From Acinetobacter sp. ANC 4862 (GTDB taxonomy: Bacteria > Pseudomonadota > Gammaproteobacteria > Pseudomonadales > Moraxellaceae): a stretch of DNA of 51,001 nucleotides. The DNA lies in assembly GCF_004336635.1 (NCBI RefSeq), contig NZ_SJXH01000025.1, positions 1 through 51,001 on the forward strand. Direction: 5' to 3'. The notes under the pieces were generated by a model that was given only the letters and a program-made list of their open reading frames with translations, was not told the origin of the DNA and did not search any database. The position numbers and the translations under genes are program-made. Numbering within the stretch: the stretch's first letter is position 1; each line of letters opens with the position of its first letter. Positions 1-8,346 of this stretch are shown here, piece after piece.

Positions 1-40
1 TTTAATTAACTGATGAAATACGGTATTCTGATGTGACAAA

Positions 41-109
41 ACCTGAATCCTGGTCGTTAAAGTGTTTGTTTGCACTCATATTTTAACTGTTCGGACTCAG
101 GTTTTTTTA
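41..109 (+). terminator. Long-loop hairpin followed by a T run, probable terminator of a gene left of the window
   Basis: ACCTGAATCC at 41-50 pairs (one G-T) with GGACTCAGGT at 93-102, followed by seven T. The long loop holds a smaller pairing: GTTAAA at 56-61 with TTTAAC at 82-87, and AGTG with CACT inside it. A forward gene presumably ends left of position 1. The same stem could also serve the minus-strand nitroreductase gene, but the T run is weaker in that direction. The remaining bases to 170 show no gene. Confidence 0.5.
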
Positions 110-170
110 TTTAAATCAAACTATGGGACAGCAGTGGTTGAAACCCCCTTTTATTGTAATGAATCGTTAA

Positions 171-824
171 TTAAAGCTGAGTGAAAATCTGTTCTTTGTC
201 TAGACGGGATTTTGGCAGTTTGGCATTGAAATCATTTTCACTACGATAACCCAGTGTCAGTAATACCGAAGGGATCAAGCCTTTCTCAGTTAACTGCAAT
301 TCATCATTGATGATTTGTTCATCAAATCCACCAATGGGCGTTGCATCAATGCCTTCAATTCCAGCAGCTAATAGAATTTGACCTAAGGCAATAAAGGTTT
401 GATTTTCCGCCCAGCGCTGGATATCACCTTTTTCATTGCGATAATAATTGACATAACCGGAGCGGCTGTCTTTTTGTCCCTGTTTGGCTTGTTCATCTTT
501 AAAGCGACCACTGATGTCATCTTGAGTGAGCAAGTTATCTAAATGCTGTTCGCTGATATCGGCTTTAGTACAGAACAAAATGGTATGCGATGAATCTAGA
601 ACTTTAGGTGCGTTATAAGCATATTTCCCAACCAATGCTTTGGCGATCCGTTCTTTAGCCGCTTGATGGTCAGCAATAAAAAAATGCCAAGGTTGAATGT
701 TGATAGAAGATGGAGTCAAACGTAAGATTTCTAATAAACGTGCAACCTGTTCCTTAGGAATTTTTCGAATAGGATCATAGGCTTTGGTGGTATAACGGGT
801 TTTCGAGACGTTTAAAAGATCCAT
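171..824 (-). CDS. nfsB: Oxygen-insensitive NAD(P)H nitroreductase / dihydropteridine reductase, NfsB type
   Basis: This is an FMN-dependent cytoplasmic reductase that reduces nitroaromatics and quinones two electrons at a time with NAD(P)H. The 217-residue length equals that of E. coli NfsB. Family landmarks are visible in order: the N-terminal RYTTKAYD segment, the FMN-contacting TPSSINIQPWHF motif near residues 37-48, the RWAENQTFIALGQ helix, and the C-terminal LGYRSENDF-AKLPKSRL tail that matches NfsB closely. The ATG is preceded by GGAG nine bases upstream. It is a single-gene unit divergent from the HpaI-type aldolase across about 345 bp. Physiological substrates cannot be told from sequence. 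Confidence 0.9.
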   Translation of the reverse strand: MDLLNVSKTRYTTKAYDPIRKIPKEQVARLLEILRLTPSSINIQPWHFFIADHQAAKERIAKALVGKYAYNAPKVLDSSHTILFCTKADISEQHLDNLLTQDDISGRFKDEQAKQGQKDSRSGYVNYYRNEKGDIQRWAENQTFIALGQILLAAGIEGIDATPIGGFDEQIINDELQLTEKGLIPSVLLTLGYRSENDFNAKLPKSRLDKEQIFTQL

Positions 825-1169
825 GAATGATTACTCCACTTATAAATTATGTCTGTCATTTTACCTGAAGTGCTATCCAAATGGTTTATAACACATGGAT
901 CTCGTTTTAGACTTTGGCATGATAAAAAAGTATGTATAGTAAATACCATGCTTCACTTAATTTATTACACTTTATATAAGGCAGTATTGGTATCTTGTTT
1001 AGCTTAAGTTTCAACTGTCATCCATGATTTTATAAAATGAAGGATGGGCATTTTCAATAAATTAAGAGTTTTAGCAGATCAAGAAATATGTTTTCGATAT
1101 TGGTACTTTTAGAAAAATGGCGTTTAATCAATATTAAGTAAAATGTATGACCATTCCGAGAGCAGACGT
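825..1169. other. Divergent intergenic region between nfsB and the aldolase gene
   Basis: An AT-rich stretch that must contain both divergent promoters; I could not assign a convincing -35/-10 pair. A weak stem, CATCC at 1019-1023 with GGATG at 1042-1046, encloses a short AT palindrome. No tRNA, small gene or repeat was seen. An in-frame ATG at 1143 would extend the aldolase by nine residues, but it lacks the Shine-Dalgarno sequence found before 1170. Confidence 0.4.
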
Positions 1170-1964
1170 ATGGACTTTAGCAATCACTTTAAAAGAAAAC
1201 TAAAAACCCAACAGCAAATTGGGTTATGGGTCGGTTTGGCAGATGCCTACGCTACTGAAATTGCAGCCAATGCCGGATACGACTGGTTATTGATTGATGG
1301 TGAACATGCACCCAGTGATTTAAGAACCACGCTTTCGCAACTGCAAAGTATTGCAGCTTATCCTTCGCAAGCCGTGGTGCGCCCACCGATTGGCAGTGTG
1401 CAACTGATTAAACAATTGTTGGATATTGGCGCACAAACCTTATTGATTCCGATGGTGGAAACTGTCGAGCAAGCAGAATTGATGGTCAAAGCAGTGCGTT
1501 ATCCACCTGAAGGCATCCGTGGCGTAGGTGCAGCTCTGGCACGTGCCACACGTTGGAACAGTATTCCGGATTATTATCAAACAGCGCATGAAAATATTTG
1601 TTTGCTGATACAAATCGAATCGGTCACTGGTTTGGAAAACCTGGATGAAATTTTAAAAGTTGATGGTATTGATGGGGTCTTTATTGGGGCTGTCGATTTG
1701 TCTGCCACCATGGGTTATCAGGGCAATCCAAACCATCCTGAAGTGCAAAAAGCCGTGGTTGATGCCATTACCCGTATTCGTGCAGCGGGTAAGGCAGCCG
1801 GAATTTTATCGACCCAACATGAAGCCACGCAGCAATATTTGGAACTCGGAACCGAGTTTGTGGCAGTGGGCGTAGATACCAGTGTATTGATGCAGTCGCT
1901 GCGTGAATTATTGGCCAAATATAAAACTGGGGCAGATATCCCTCAAGTTTCGGATGGATATTAA
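1170..1964 (+). CDS. hpaI: HpcH/HpaI aldolase, 4-hydroxy-2-oxoheptanedioate aldolase type
   Basis: Class II pyruvate aldolase that cleaves 4-hydroxy-2-oxo acids to pyruvate plus an aldehyde, using a divalent metal. The sequence tracks E. coli HpaI almost end to end. It has LLIDGEHAP with the catalytic-base histidine near residue 46, VVRPP, the substrate-loop motif GIRGVGAALARATRWN, the metal ligands in LLIQIES and in GAVDLSATMGY, and the AVGVDTSVL end. I chose ATG 1170 (264 aa) because GAGAG lies seven bases upstream and the N terminus then lines up with HpaI. An in-frame ATG at 1143 adds nine residues. No homoprotocatechuate pathway genes are in the window, so the in vivo substrate may be another 2-oxo aldol such as 2-keto-3-deoxy sugar acids. 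Confidence 0.88.
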   Translation: MDFSNHFKRKLKTQQQIGLWVGLADAYATEIAANAGYDWLLIDGEHAPSDLRTTLSQLQSIAAYPSQAVVRPPIGSVQLIKQLLDIGAQTLLIPMVETVEQAELMVKAVRYPPEGIRGVGAALARATRWNSIPDYYQTAHENICLLIQIESVTGLENLDEILKVDGIDGVFIGAVDLSATMGYQGNPNHPEVQKAVVDAITRIRAAGKAAGILSTQHEATQQYLELGTEFVAVGVDTSVLMQSLRELLAKYKTGADIPQVSDGY

Positions 1965-1998
1965 TTTTAAATAATTGTTCCACATTATTTAAACTGAC

Positions 1999-2034
1999 AA
2001 AAAGCCCCTACTTTTCATCGAGCAGGGGCTTTTT
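1999..2034. terminator. Bidirectional intrinsic terminator between convergent genes
   Basis: AAAAAGCCCCT at 1999-2009 pairs with AGGGGCTTTTT at 2024-2034 around a 14-base loop. It lies between the aldolase gene and the convergent hypothetical gene and can serve both strands. Confidence 0.85.
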
Positions 2035-2036
2035 TA

Positions 2037-2456
2037 TTAATAGGCGTATTTTAAATCGGTATAGTCATTCAATGACATTGCAACATGCTTGTTAATGAAT
2101 TCACGGATGTCTTCTGGAGTCATGGGCTGACCTTGCTTGGTAATCACGTGTTCCATAGGGGGTTGGTCGGCAGCAGTAATTCTATAAACAAAGTTACACA
2201 CTACTTTGTAATTAGAGTCAGCTTTAACCATACACGTTACGTAGCTATAAGCATGTTCAAAATTTAAATCGGCATGTGAGAAGATAAACTGGTCAAATAA
2301 TTTAAGTGCTTTACCATCTTCCAGTGCTTTTAATTCATCCACAATATTACTTTCAAATTGCACGCCATAACGCTCGGAAACAGGCTTTCCATCGATTAAA
2401 AGTGAAACTTTGCCGTCGTCATGATGGGTCACGGTGATATTGCTAAAATCAGACAT
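2037..2456 (-). CDS. Conserved hypothetical protein, 139 aa
   Basis: I do not recognise this family. The protein is acidic, with no signal peptide or membrane segment, so it is probably cytoplasmic. The N-terminal half reads as beta strands with short loops (ITVTHHDDGKVSLLIDGKPV). The middle holds FEHAYSYVTCMVK and YKVVCNFVYRI, and the C-terminal helix TPEDIREFINKHVAMSLNDY may be a small alpha/beta cap. Its stop codon lies directly beside the shared terminator. About 174 bp separate it from lpxH upstream on the same strand, so it may have its own promoter. Codon use matches the neighbours, suggesting a resident lineage gene rather than a recent arrival. Confidence 0.75.
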   Translation of the reverse strand: MSDFSNITVTHHDDGKVSLLIDGKPVSERYGVQFESNIVDELKALEDGKALKLFDQFIFSHADLNFEHAYSYVTCMVKADSNYKVVCNFVYRITAADQPPMEHVITKQGQPMTPEDIREFINKHVAMSLNDYTDLKYAY

Positions 2457-2630
2457 GGAGATCTCTAAAATTAAATGATAGATGCTGATTATGTTTGAAT
2501 TGTTTCACAAATCAAGAAACGATTGGATCAGTTGATTATATTCAGTATAAATAAACAACAATTGTGATGCTCTTGATGCGCTGTAAATGAATTCGCTTTT
2601 ATTCGATCAAAATGGCTGGAGTCGCTAAAA

Positions 2631-3350
2631 TTAATAAGTCCAAGTTTTTAATTCTAATGTTTGATTAAGCTGTTCGGGATCAATTTCTAAAATTTGTGCT
2701 TCATGTTCACGCCAGTCGCCTAAAACAATACGTGATTTACCATTTTCATTATGGATATTAGGGCGGTGGGTATGTCCATGAATCAGTAAATCCACCGATT
2801 GCAATGATTGTTCAACGGCTTGTTGATTCACATCCATAATCTTATAAGATTTTACTTGCTTGGTTTCTGCACTTTTTTTACGGAAACCATTGGCCAGTTT
2901 TTGTCTAAAACTTAATGGCGTGCTTTTAAGAAAACCTAAAAGGAACGGATTACGAATAATTTTACGGAATTTCTGGTAGGACACATCATCGGTGCAAAGC
3001 AGGTCGCCATGTTCAAGACGAATATTAAGCTTACCAATCTTTAACTGATCTATATCCGCTAAGAGTGAGCCATTAAACTGCTTTAAAAAACGTTGACCGA
3101 GTGCAAAGTCACGGTTGCCGACTTGAAAGTAAACCTGATTACCGGCTTGGGTAAAGTCTTGCAGAGCGCTGACAATTTCATCTAACCATGGGGCAGAGTA
3201 GTCATCACCAATCCATGCGTTAAACCAGTCTCCTAAAATATAAAGCTGGGTGTCTTGATTTTTATAGTGTGCCAATAAATCCAAAAACCCCCGAACGAGT
3301 CGAGGGTGTTCAGGTGACAAATGTAAATCAGCGATAAACAGATAGGTCAC
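2631..3350 (-). CDS. lpxH: UDP-2,3-diacylglucosamine diphosphatase LpxH
   Basis: Lipid A biosynthesis enzyme that hydrolyses UDP-2,3-diacylglucosamine to lipid X and UMP at the inner face of the inner membrane. All metallophosphoesterase (calcineurin-like) motifs are present: FIADLHLSPEHP at the N terminus, LGDWFNAWIGDD, GNRDFALG, RLEHGDLLC and IHGHTHRP. KIMDVNQQAVEQ matches the E. coli protein. The 239-residue length is normal. The start is GTG at 3350, six bases after AAGGA. ppiB lies upstream on the same strand, and the 134-bp gap is filled by a palindromic repeat, so co-transcription with ppiB is plausible but would pass through that repeat. Confidence 0.95.
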   Translation of the reverse strand: MTYLFIADLHLSPEHPRLVRGFLDLLAHYKNQDTQLYILGDWFNAWIGDDYSAPWLDEIVSALQDFTQAGNQVYFQVGNRDFALGQRFLKQFNGSLLADIDQLKIGKLNIRLEHGDLLCTDDVSYQKFRKIIRNPFLLGFLKSTPLSFRQKLANGFRKKSAETKQVKSYKIMDVNQQAVEQSLQSVDLLIHGHTHRPNIHNENGKSRIVLGDWREHEAQILEIDPEQLNQTLELKTWTY

Positions 3351-3367
3351 TTATTTTCCTTTTTATA

Positions 3368-3489
3368 GAATCCCTCCCAGCCTCCCTTTTTCAAAGGGAG
3401 GAGTACCCATTTCAAAAGTTAGGTTTTATTCCAACTTTTTAGGGTGGAAAGTCCCTCTTTTATAAAGAGGGATTTAGGGAGATTTTATT
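3368..3489. repeat. Two-armed palindromic intergenic repeat (MITE/REP-like), copy 1
   Basis: Each end carries an arm of about 35 bp, and the arms are inverted relative to each other. The left arm reads AATCCCTCCCAGCCTCCC, then a CTTTTTCAAAG turn and GGGAGG. The right arm on the opposite strand reads AATCTCCCTAAATCCCTC, then its own TTT...AAA turn and GAGGGAC. Each arm folds on itself and the two arms also pair. It fills the ppiB-lpxH gap and starts one base after the ppiB stop codon in the direction of transcription. The related element at 49977-50097 has the same architecture. Confidence 0.75.
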
Positions 3490-3994
3490 CAGAAATAATT
3501 TTAGCAGATTCGATTACAACATTTTCTAGCGGAACGTCAGCGTGGTAACCACGGTTACCTGTACGAACGCCTTTAATTGCGTCAACAACATCCATGCCTT
3601 CAACGACTTTACCAAATACTGCATAACCCCAACCTTGTGCTGTTTTACCAGAGTGGTTAAGGAAAGAGTTGTTTTTTACGTTAATGAAGAACTGAGCAGA
3701 AGCAGAATGAGGCGCTTGAGTACGCGCCATAGCGATCGTACCTTCGTCATTGCTTAAACCGTTGTCAGCTTCATTTTCAATAGAATCGCGAGTTGCTTTT
3801 TCTTTGAAGTTTTCATCCATGCCGCCGCCCTGGATCATGAAGTTTTCAATTACACGGTGAAAAATCACGCCATCATAAAAACCGTCACGAACATATTCTA
3901 AAAAGTTAGCAACAGTCTTAGGTGCTTTTTCAGAGTTTAATTCAAGAACAATACGTCCTTTATTGGTGTTTAATTCGACTTGAGGAAAACTCAT
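3485..3994 (-). CDS. ppiB: Cyclophilin-type peptidyl-prolyl cis-trans isomerase B
   Basis: Cytoplasmic proline isomerase and folding helper. At 169 residues with no signal peptide it matches E. coli PpiB (164 aa) rather than the periplasmic PpiA. Catalytic and binding landmarks are visible: [20 protein letters not shown] (active-site Arg and Phe), [17 protein letters not shown] (Gln, Phe) and [17 protein letters not shown]. The ATG is preceded by GGAG eight bases upstream. It is divergent from glnS across about 166 bp and precedes lpxH on the same strand. Confidence 0.95.
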   Translation of the reverse strand: MSFPQVELNTNKGRIVLELNSEKAPKTVANFLEYVRDGFYDGVIFHRVIENFMIQGGGMDENFKEKATRDSIENEADNGLSNDEGTIAMARTQAPHSASAQFFINVKNNSFLNHSGKTAQGWGYAVFGKVVEGMDVVDAIKGVRTGNRGYHADVPLENVVIESAKIISE

Positions 3995-4160
3995 TCTATA
4001 ATCTCCTAATCATGGACAAAAAAAGCCATGGGTTTTTGGTTGAGAGAAGCATAAGCAAACTGTAAACTACAAGGCAAGCAAAAACGTTATTTTCTTTGTT
4101 AAAAACTGAGAAAAGCGTTTTAATTATCCTATTTTATCTTATAGAAGTGATTTATCAACT

Positions 4161-5882
4161 ATGAAGCCGAATGATGTTGTTTCATCCCTGCCAAATAACC
4201 CGACAACTCAAAATCAATCTGTCGATGCTGCGCAGCAAGAACAACAGCCTGGCTTAGACTTTGTACGCCAAGTGATTACTGATGATCTAGCAGCAGGCCG
4301 TACACAACAAGTGGTGACACGTTTCCCGCCAGAACCAAATGGTTATTTGCATATTGGCCACGTAAAAGCCATTTGTCTGAATTTTGGTATTGCCCAAGAA
4401 TTTGATGGCGTATGTAACCTGCGTTTTGACGATACCAATCCAGATGCAGAAGAACAAGAATATGTAGATGGTATTGCCAACGACGTAAAATGGTTAGGTT
4501 TTAACTGGAATGGTGAACCTCGCTATGCATCAAGCTATTTTGATCAACTGTACACTTGGGCAGTACAATTGATTGAACAAGGCGATGCTTATGTTGATTT
4601 GCAAACGCCTGAAGAAATTAAACTCAACCGCGGTAATTTCGTAGAACCGGGTAAAAACTCACCCTATCGTGATGCTTCAGTAGAAGAAAATCTGGCGCGT
4701 TTTGAACAAATGCGTAATGGTGAGCTTGGCGAAGGGCAAGCGGTACTGCGTGCCAAAATTGATATGGCATCTCCAAACGTGCATATGCGTGATCCTATTT
4801 TGTACCGTGTACTGCATTCTGAACATCACCAAACAGGTGATAAATGGAAAATGTACCCAATGTACGACTATGCGCATCCATTATCAGATGCGATTGAAGG
4901 CATTACGCACTCACTGTGTACTCTGGAATTCCAGGATCACCGTCCGTTCTATGACTGGGTGGTTGAGAAAGTTAAATCGCCAGCTGTTCCGCATCAGTAC
5001 GAATCAAGCCGTTTAAACATCGATTACACCATTACCTCTAAACGTAAATTGCGTAAATTGGTTGAAGGCAATCATGTCAATGGTTGGGACGATCCACGTA
5101 TGCCAACTGTAGTCGGTATGCGCCGTCGTGGTTTTACTGCTGAAGGTTTACGTGAATTTTGTAAGCGCGTTGGTGTGTCTAAAACCGATGGTATTGTGGA
5201 TGTCGCAATGCTTGAGTTCTGTATTCGTCAATCGCTTGAAAATACCGCTGCTCGTGGTATGGCAGTGTTAAATCCACTGAAAGTAACGTTAACTAACTTG
5301 CCTGAGGATATGGACTTAAGCCATGCACGTCATCCGAACGTAGACATGGGCGATCGTATTATTCCTTTATCTAAAGAAATTTATATCGATCGTAAAGACT
5401 TTGAAGAAGTACCGCCTAAAGGCTTTAAGCGTTTAATTCCACAAGGTGAAGTGCGTTTACGTCATGCCTATGTGATTAAATGCGACGAAGTGATTAAAGA
5501 TGCCAATGGTGAAGTGGTTGAACTGAAATGTTCAATTGACCCTGAAACTTTAGGTAAAAATCCTGAAGGTCGTAAAGTGAAAGGCGTGGTTCATTGGGTA
5601 TCTGCAATCAAAGGTGTGCCTGCTGAAGTCCGTGTTTATGATCGTTTGTTTACTGAAGCTGCTCCAGATGCAGATGATGATTTCCTTGCGAACTTAAACT
5701 CAGAGTCTTTAACTGTACTTCAAGCAATGATTGAACCTGCTTTGGCAGAGGCTCAACCTGAAGATCGTTTCCAGTTTGAACGTGAAGGTTATTTCGTGGC
5801 AGATCAATATGATCACACCAGCGATAAACCGGTGTTTAATCGTATTTTGGACTTAAAAGATAGCTTTAAGCCAGGTAAATAA
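4161..5882 (+). CDS. glnS: Glutaminyl-tRNA synthetase
   Basis: Class I aminoacyl-tRNA synthetase that charges tRNA-Gln directly. [14 protein letters not shown] near residues 54-67 carries the HIGH signature. FDDTNPD, the CP-like insertion and GWDDPRMPT follow. The KMSKS-like loop reads ITSKRKL at residues 291-297, with Thr where E. coli has Met. The C-terminal beta-barrel anticodon-binding domain begins near residue 370. At 573 aa it is about 19 residues longer than the E. coli enzyme because of an extra Asn/Gln-rich N terminus before the conserved [15 protein letters not shown]. No good Shine-Dalgarno precedes ATG 4161, so the exact start is less certain. It appears monocistronic, with a terminator directly downstream. 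Confidence 0.96.
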   Translation: MKPNDVVSSLPNNPTTQNQSVDAAQQEQQPGLDFVRQVITDDLAAGRTQQVVTRFPPEPNGYLHIGHVKAICLNFGIAQEFDGVCNLRFDDTNPDAEEQEYVDGIANDVKWLGFNWNGEPRYASSYFDQLYTWAVQLIEQGDAYVDLQTPEEIKLNRGNFVEPGKNSPYRDASVEENLARFEQMRNGELGEGQAVLRAKIDMASPNVHMRDPILYRVLHSEHHQTGDKWKMYPMYDYAHPLSDAIEGITHSLCTLEFQDHRPFYDWVVEKVKSPAVPHQYESSRLNIDYTITSKRKLRKLVEGNHVNGWDDPRMPTVVGMRRRGFTAEGLREFCKRVGVSKTDGIVDVAMLEFCIRQSLENTAARGMAVLNPLKVTLTNLPEDMDLSHARHPNVDMGDRIIPLSKEIYIDRKDFEEVPPKGFKRLIPQGEVRLRHAYVIKCDEVIKDANGEVVELKCSIDPETLGKNPEGRKVKGVVHWVSAIKGVPAEVRVYDRLFTEAAPDADDDFLANLNSESLTVLQAMIEPALAEAQPEDRFQFEREGYFVADQYDHTSDKPVFNRILDLKDSFKPGK

Positions 5883-5905
5883 TTTACTTGCGGTTTAATT
5901 TAAAA

Positions 5906-5931
5906 AAGCTCAACTTCGGTTGGGCTTTTTT
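5906..5931 (+). terminator. Intrinsic terminator of glnS
   Basis: AAGCTCAAC at 5906-5914, a TTCG tetraloop at 5915-5918, GTTGGGCTT at 5919-5927 (one G-T pair), then a T run to 5931. Confidence 0.92.
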
Positions 5932-6078
5932 GTTTGATAAAGCTAGTTTTGAACAAGTCATGTTTATTGTGTGATTTTATTTATAATTGTTGATTGGCTA
6001 CATCTATTAGCATAAAGATAATATTCAATCAGAAAGCAATTATGCTATCACTATAAGAAAAAGCTGAGGGTAATAAAA

Positions 6079-6525
6079 ATGAGCGTCGTTATAGAAACCC
6101 AGATGTTAATTCGAAAACCGGTTGCTGAGGTGTTCAATGCCTTTATCGATCCTGAAATCACCAGCAAGTTTTGGTTTACTTCCTCTACGGGACATTTAAT
6201 GGAAAATAAAAACGTAGATTGGTATTGGGAAAAATATGAGGTGACGATCAGTGTTTTTGTGGAACAGTTGATTAATAATCAATTAATCCAGATCAAGTGG
6301 GGCGAGCCAACGTCTACAGTAGATTTTATTTTTGAGAAAATATCCGAGAACGAAACCTATCTTAGAATCCGTAACTACGAAATTCCTTTAGAGGGTTCAG
6401 AGTTAATTGCTTTTGTCATTAAACATACCAATGATTTCACCATGCTTTTAGATGGTGCTAAAGCCTACTTGGAGTATGGTGCACAACTGAACTTGGTCAA
6501 TGATAGACTTCCACCATTTGATTAA
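6079..6525 (+). CDS. SRPBCC-fold protein, AHSA1 (activator of Hsp90 ATPase-like) type
   Basis: A 148-residue START/Bet v1-like protein. The N terminus VIETQMLIRKPVAEVFNAFIDPEITSKFWF is the usual AHSA1-family opening with its conserved Trp/Phe. It is followed by alternating strands (YEVTISVFVEQ, QLIQIKWG, VDFIFEKIS, ETYLRIRNYE) and the long C-terminal helix FTMLLDGAKAYLEYG. Such proteins bind hydrophobic ligands in a helix-grip cavity; the ligand here cannot be inferred. GAGGG lies seven bases before the ATG. It is a single-gene unit between glnS and a convergent LRAT-type gene, with a terminator at 6660-6682. Confidence 0.8.
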   Translation: MSVVIETQMLIRKPVAEVFNAFIDPEITSKFWFTSSTGHLMENKNVDWYWEKYEVTISVFVEQLINNQLIQIKWGEPTSTVDFIFEKISENETYLRIRNYEIPLEGSELIAFVIKHTNDFTMLLDGAKAYLEYGAQLNLVNDRLPPFD

Positions 6526-6659
6526 AGGTTTTGAGAAATTTTTTGAAGATAAGCATTTTATCAACTGAGCAAAATTAAAATTATTATTATGCTTATTTTT
6601 ATACATTTTACGGTTGAATAACACGAGTTGAGCAGCACATCTTTTCAGTTCTTTTCATA

Positions 6660-6682
6660 CCCCATTCAAATGGGGCTTTTTT
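6660..6682 (+). terminator. Intrinsic terminator downstream of the SRPBCC gene
   Basis: CCCCATT at 6660-6666 pairs with AATGGGG at 6669-6675; the innermost pair must open to form a loop. CTTTTTT follows. It lies 135 bp past the stop codon. Confidence 0.7.
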
Positions 6683-6715
6683 ATCTTTAAAATTATCAAT
6701 TGGCTGAACTCAAAA

Positions 6716-7252
6716 TTAGGGATTTTTCTGTTCAGGTTCTTTTAATAATAAAGAGGGCGGCAGACGTTTTTTTGCTTTATCACGTAATTTTTTCTTGATG
6801 TACAACACCAGAGCAAAACAGGTGGTGGTGATGGTCAGCAACATGCTGTTCATATAACTCATGATGGAACTGACGTAACCAATCGTGGTCAGACGGTTCA
6901 TCATGCGAATGACTTGTGGGCTACTTTCAACACCGGTAATTGCCCAAGTGCACAGATGTTCACAGTTATTAATAATCAGATGATAGTTGTTTTCGTTCAT
7001 ACGTGAACGCATACGCCGTATGACTTTACGCCCCCTAAATTTTGGATTGTTGTAGTGTTGAACAATAATGGTTTTGCCGAAACTGAATTTTTCCAGTGAG
7101 GTGATCTCAATTGGGCGTTTTTTAAATAAATGGGCAAAACCCGAGTAATGAATCACCCGGCCACGCCCTGCATATATGCCATGATGGGAATAGCCTAAGT
7201 GTTTAACGATAAGATGTGTCCCTAAAGGAAATCGGATTTTCTGCTGTCGCAT
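6716..7252 (-). CDS. LRAT-domain (NlpC/P60-like) protein with C-terminal membrane segment
   Basis: From ATG 7252 the protein is 178 residues. The permuted papain-like LRAT fold is indicated by GTHLIVKHLGYSHHGIYAG (His near 23-24), GRVIHYSG (His 35) and INNCEHLCTW (Cys 97, the expected nucleophile). These supply the His-His-Cys set of lecithin retinol acyltransferase-like enzymes. After the domain, a hydrophobic stretch around residues 125-150 (MLLTITTTCFALVLYI) and a basic tail with KKKLRDKAKKR suggest anchoring in the inner membrane. Family members act as acyltransferases, thioesterases or hydrolases on lipids; the substrate here is unknown. An upstream TTG at 7267 could add five residues. 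Neither start has a clear Shine-Dalgarno. It is divergent from the secreted glycosidase-like gene. Confidence 0.75.
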   Translation of the reverse strand: MRQQKIRFPLGTHLIVKHLGYSHHGIYAGRGRVIHYSGFAHLFKKRPIEITSLEKFSFGKTIIVQHYNNPKFRGRKVIRRMRSRMNENNYHLIINNCEHLCTWAITGVESSPQVIRMMNRLTTIGYVSSIMSYMNSMLLTITTTCFALVLYIKKKLRDKAKKRLPPSLLLKEPEQKNP

Positions 7253-7416
7253 CGCAAACTTAATCAATAAAGTTATACATGTATTTGTTGACGTAGTTTA
7301 CTGCTTCTTTATGAAAGAATCGACTATTTCACTAAGCTTAATGACTATCTTTATAAAAACTACATCATTGTATAAAATTTTCAGCTTATGCCTAAGTCAT
7401 TGGGGGAAGATAAAAA

Positions 7417-8175
7417 ATGAAGCATCTATTTTTCTTAAAATATAGCGTAATTTTCGCTTTAAATTTGACCTCATTAACTTATGCGGAAGTTTACTCGGAA
7501 CATTGGCAAGAGGATGTTTTTAAGGTAGATGTGGTAAAGATCACACAGCCTCAAAACTTACGTTTATTTTTAAATGATGCTAAAACCAATCAACCACTGC
7601 ATAAATTTGATGCCGTTCAGAAGCAATTAAACTCTTGTGAAAAATTATTATTTGCAATGAATGCCGGGATGTATCACCCAGATTATTCTGCAGTCGGTTT
7701 ATACATAGAAGCATCACAACAAAAGCAGAAATTAAACAGGGTAAAACAAGGCTTCGGTAATTTTCATATTCAGCCGAATGGTGTGTTGGCTTGGAATCAA
7801 AATAAAAGCCTGATTACAACCACAGATGACTACTCAAAGCTAAAGTTTAATGCGGATTATGCGACGCAATCTGGACCAATGCTGGTGATTAATGGAAAAA
7901 TAAACCCGCAATTTTTAGAGCATTCGGACTCATTGGAAATTCGTAATGGGGTGGGGATTAAAGATCAAACCCTGTATTTTGTAATTAGTCATACTGCTGT
8001 GAATTTTTATCAATTTGCACAATTTTTCAAACAAGAATTAAACGTACAGAATGCGTTGTACCTGGATGGCTCAATATCAAGTGCATATATCCCACAGTTA
8101 AAACGTGCAGATTCAGATTTTAATCTTGGTCCTATGATTGCTTATGTCGATGAACACCACTGTCAAAAAAACTAA
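7417..8175 (+). CDS. Secreted phosphodiester glycosidase (NAGPA-domain) family protein
   Basis: A signal peptide of about 23 residues (Lys start, FALNLTSLTYA, cut before EVYSEHW) sends this 252-residue protein to the periplasm or outside. The NAGPA-like fold is recognised by AMNAGMYHPDYSAVGLYIE, GFGNFHIQPNGVLAW, the ATQSGPMLVINGKINPQF block, RNGVGI and the NALYLDGSISSAYIP segment, where conserved Asp and Ser sit. Relatives include eukaryotic uncovering enzyme and bacterial YigE-like proteins, which cleave phosphodiester-linked sugars or remodel cell-wall polymers. The bacterial substrate is unknown. GGGGGA precedes the ATG. It stands alone on the plus strand and no terminator is obvious in the 171 bp downstream. 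Confidence 0.82.
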   Translation: MKHLFFLKYSVIFALNLTSLTYAEVYSEHWQEDVFKVDVVKITQPQNLRLFLNDAKTNQPLHKFDAVQKQLNSCEKLLFAMNAGMYHPDYSAVGLYIEASQQKQKLNRVKQGFGNFHIQPNGVLAWNQNKSLITTTDDYSKLKFNADYATQSGPMLVINGKINPQFLEHSDSLEIRNGVGIKDQTLYFVISHTAVNFYQFAQFFKQELNVQNALYLDGSISSAYIPQLKRADSDFNLGPMIAYVDEHHCQKN

Positions 8176-8346
8176 GCTGTTAAGTCTTAAAATTATCTGT
8201 TTATGTACGTTGTTATTTTAACTCTTTTTATTATGACTCCATTAATTCGGAATAATTTTAAGCACGATTTTTATTTTGTAAATCTTTTACCTAGAACGAA
8301 GTATAAACCCATATTTCACTTTTAACTGAATGAGATCATTGACAAG

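Noticed and set aside
3360..3490. CRISPR-like repeat interpretation of the G/C-rich repeats
   Set aside because: There are no regularly spaced direct repeats with unique spacers; the structure is two inverted arms, as in MITE/REP elements.
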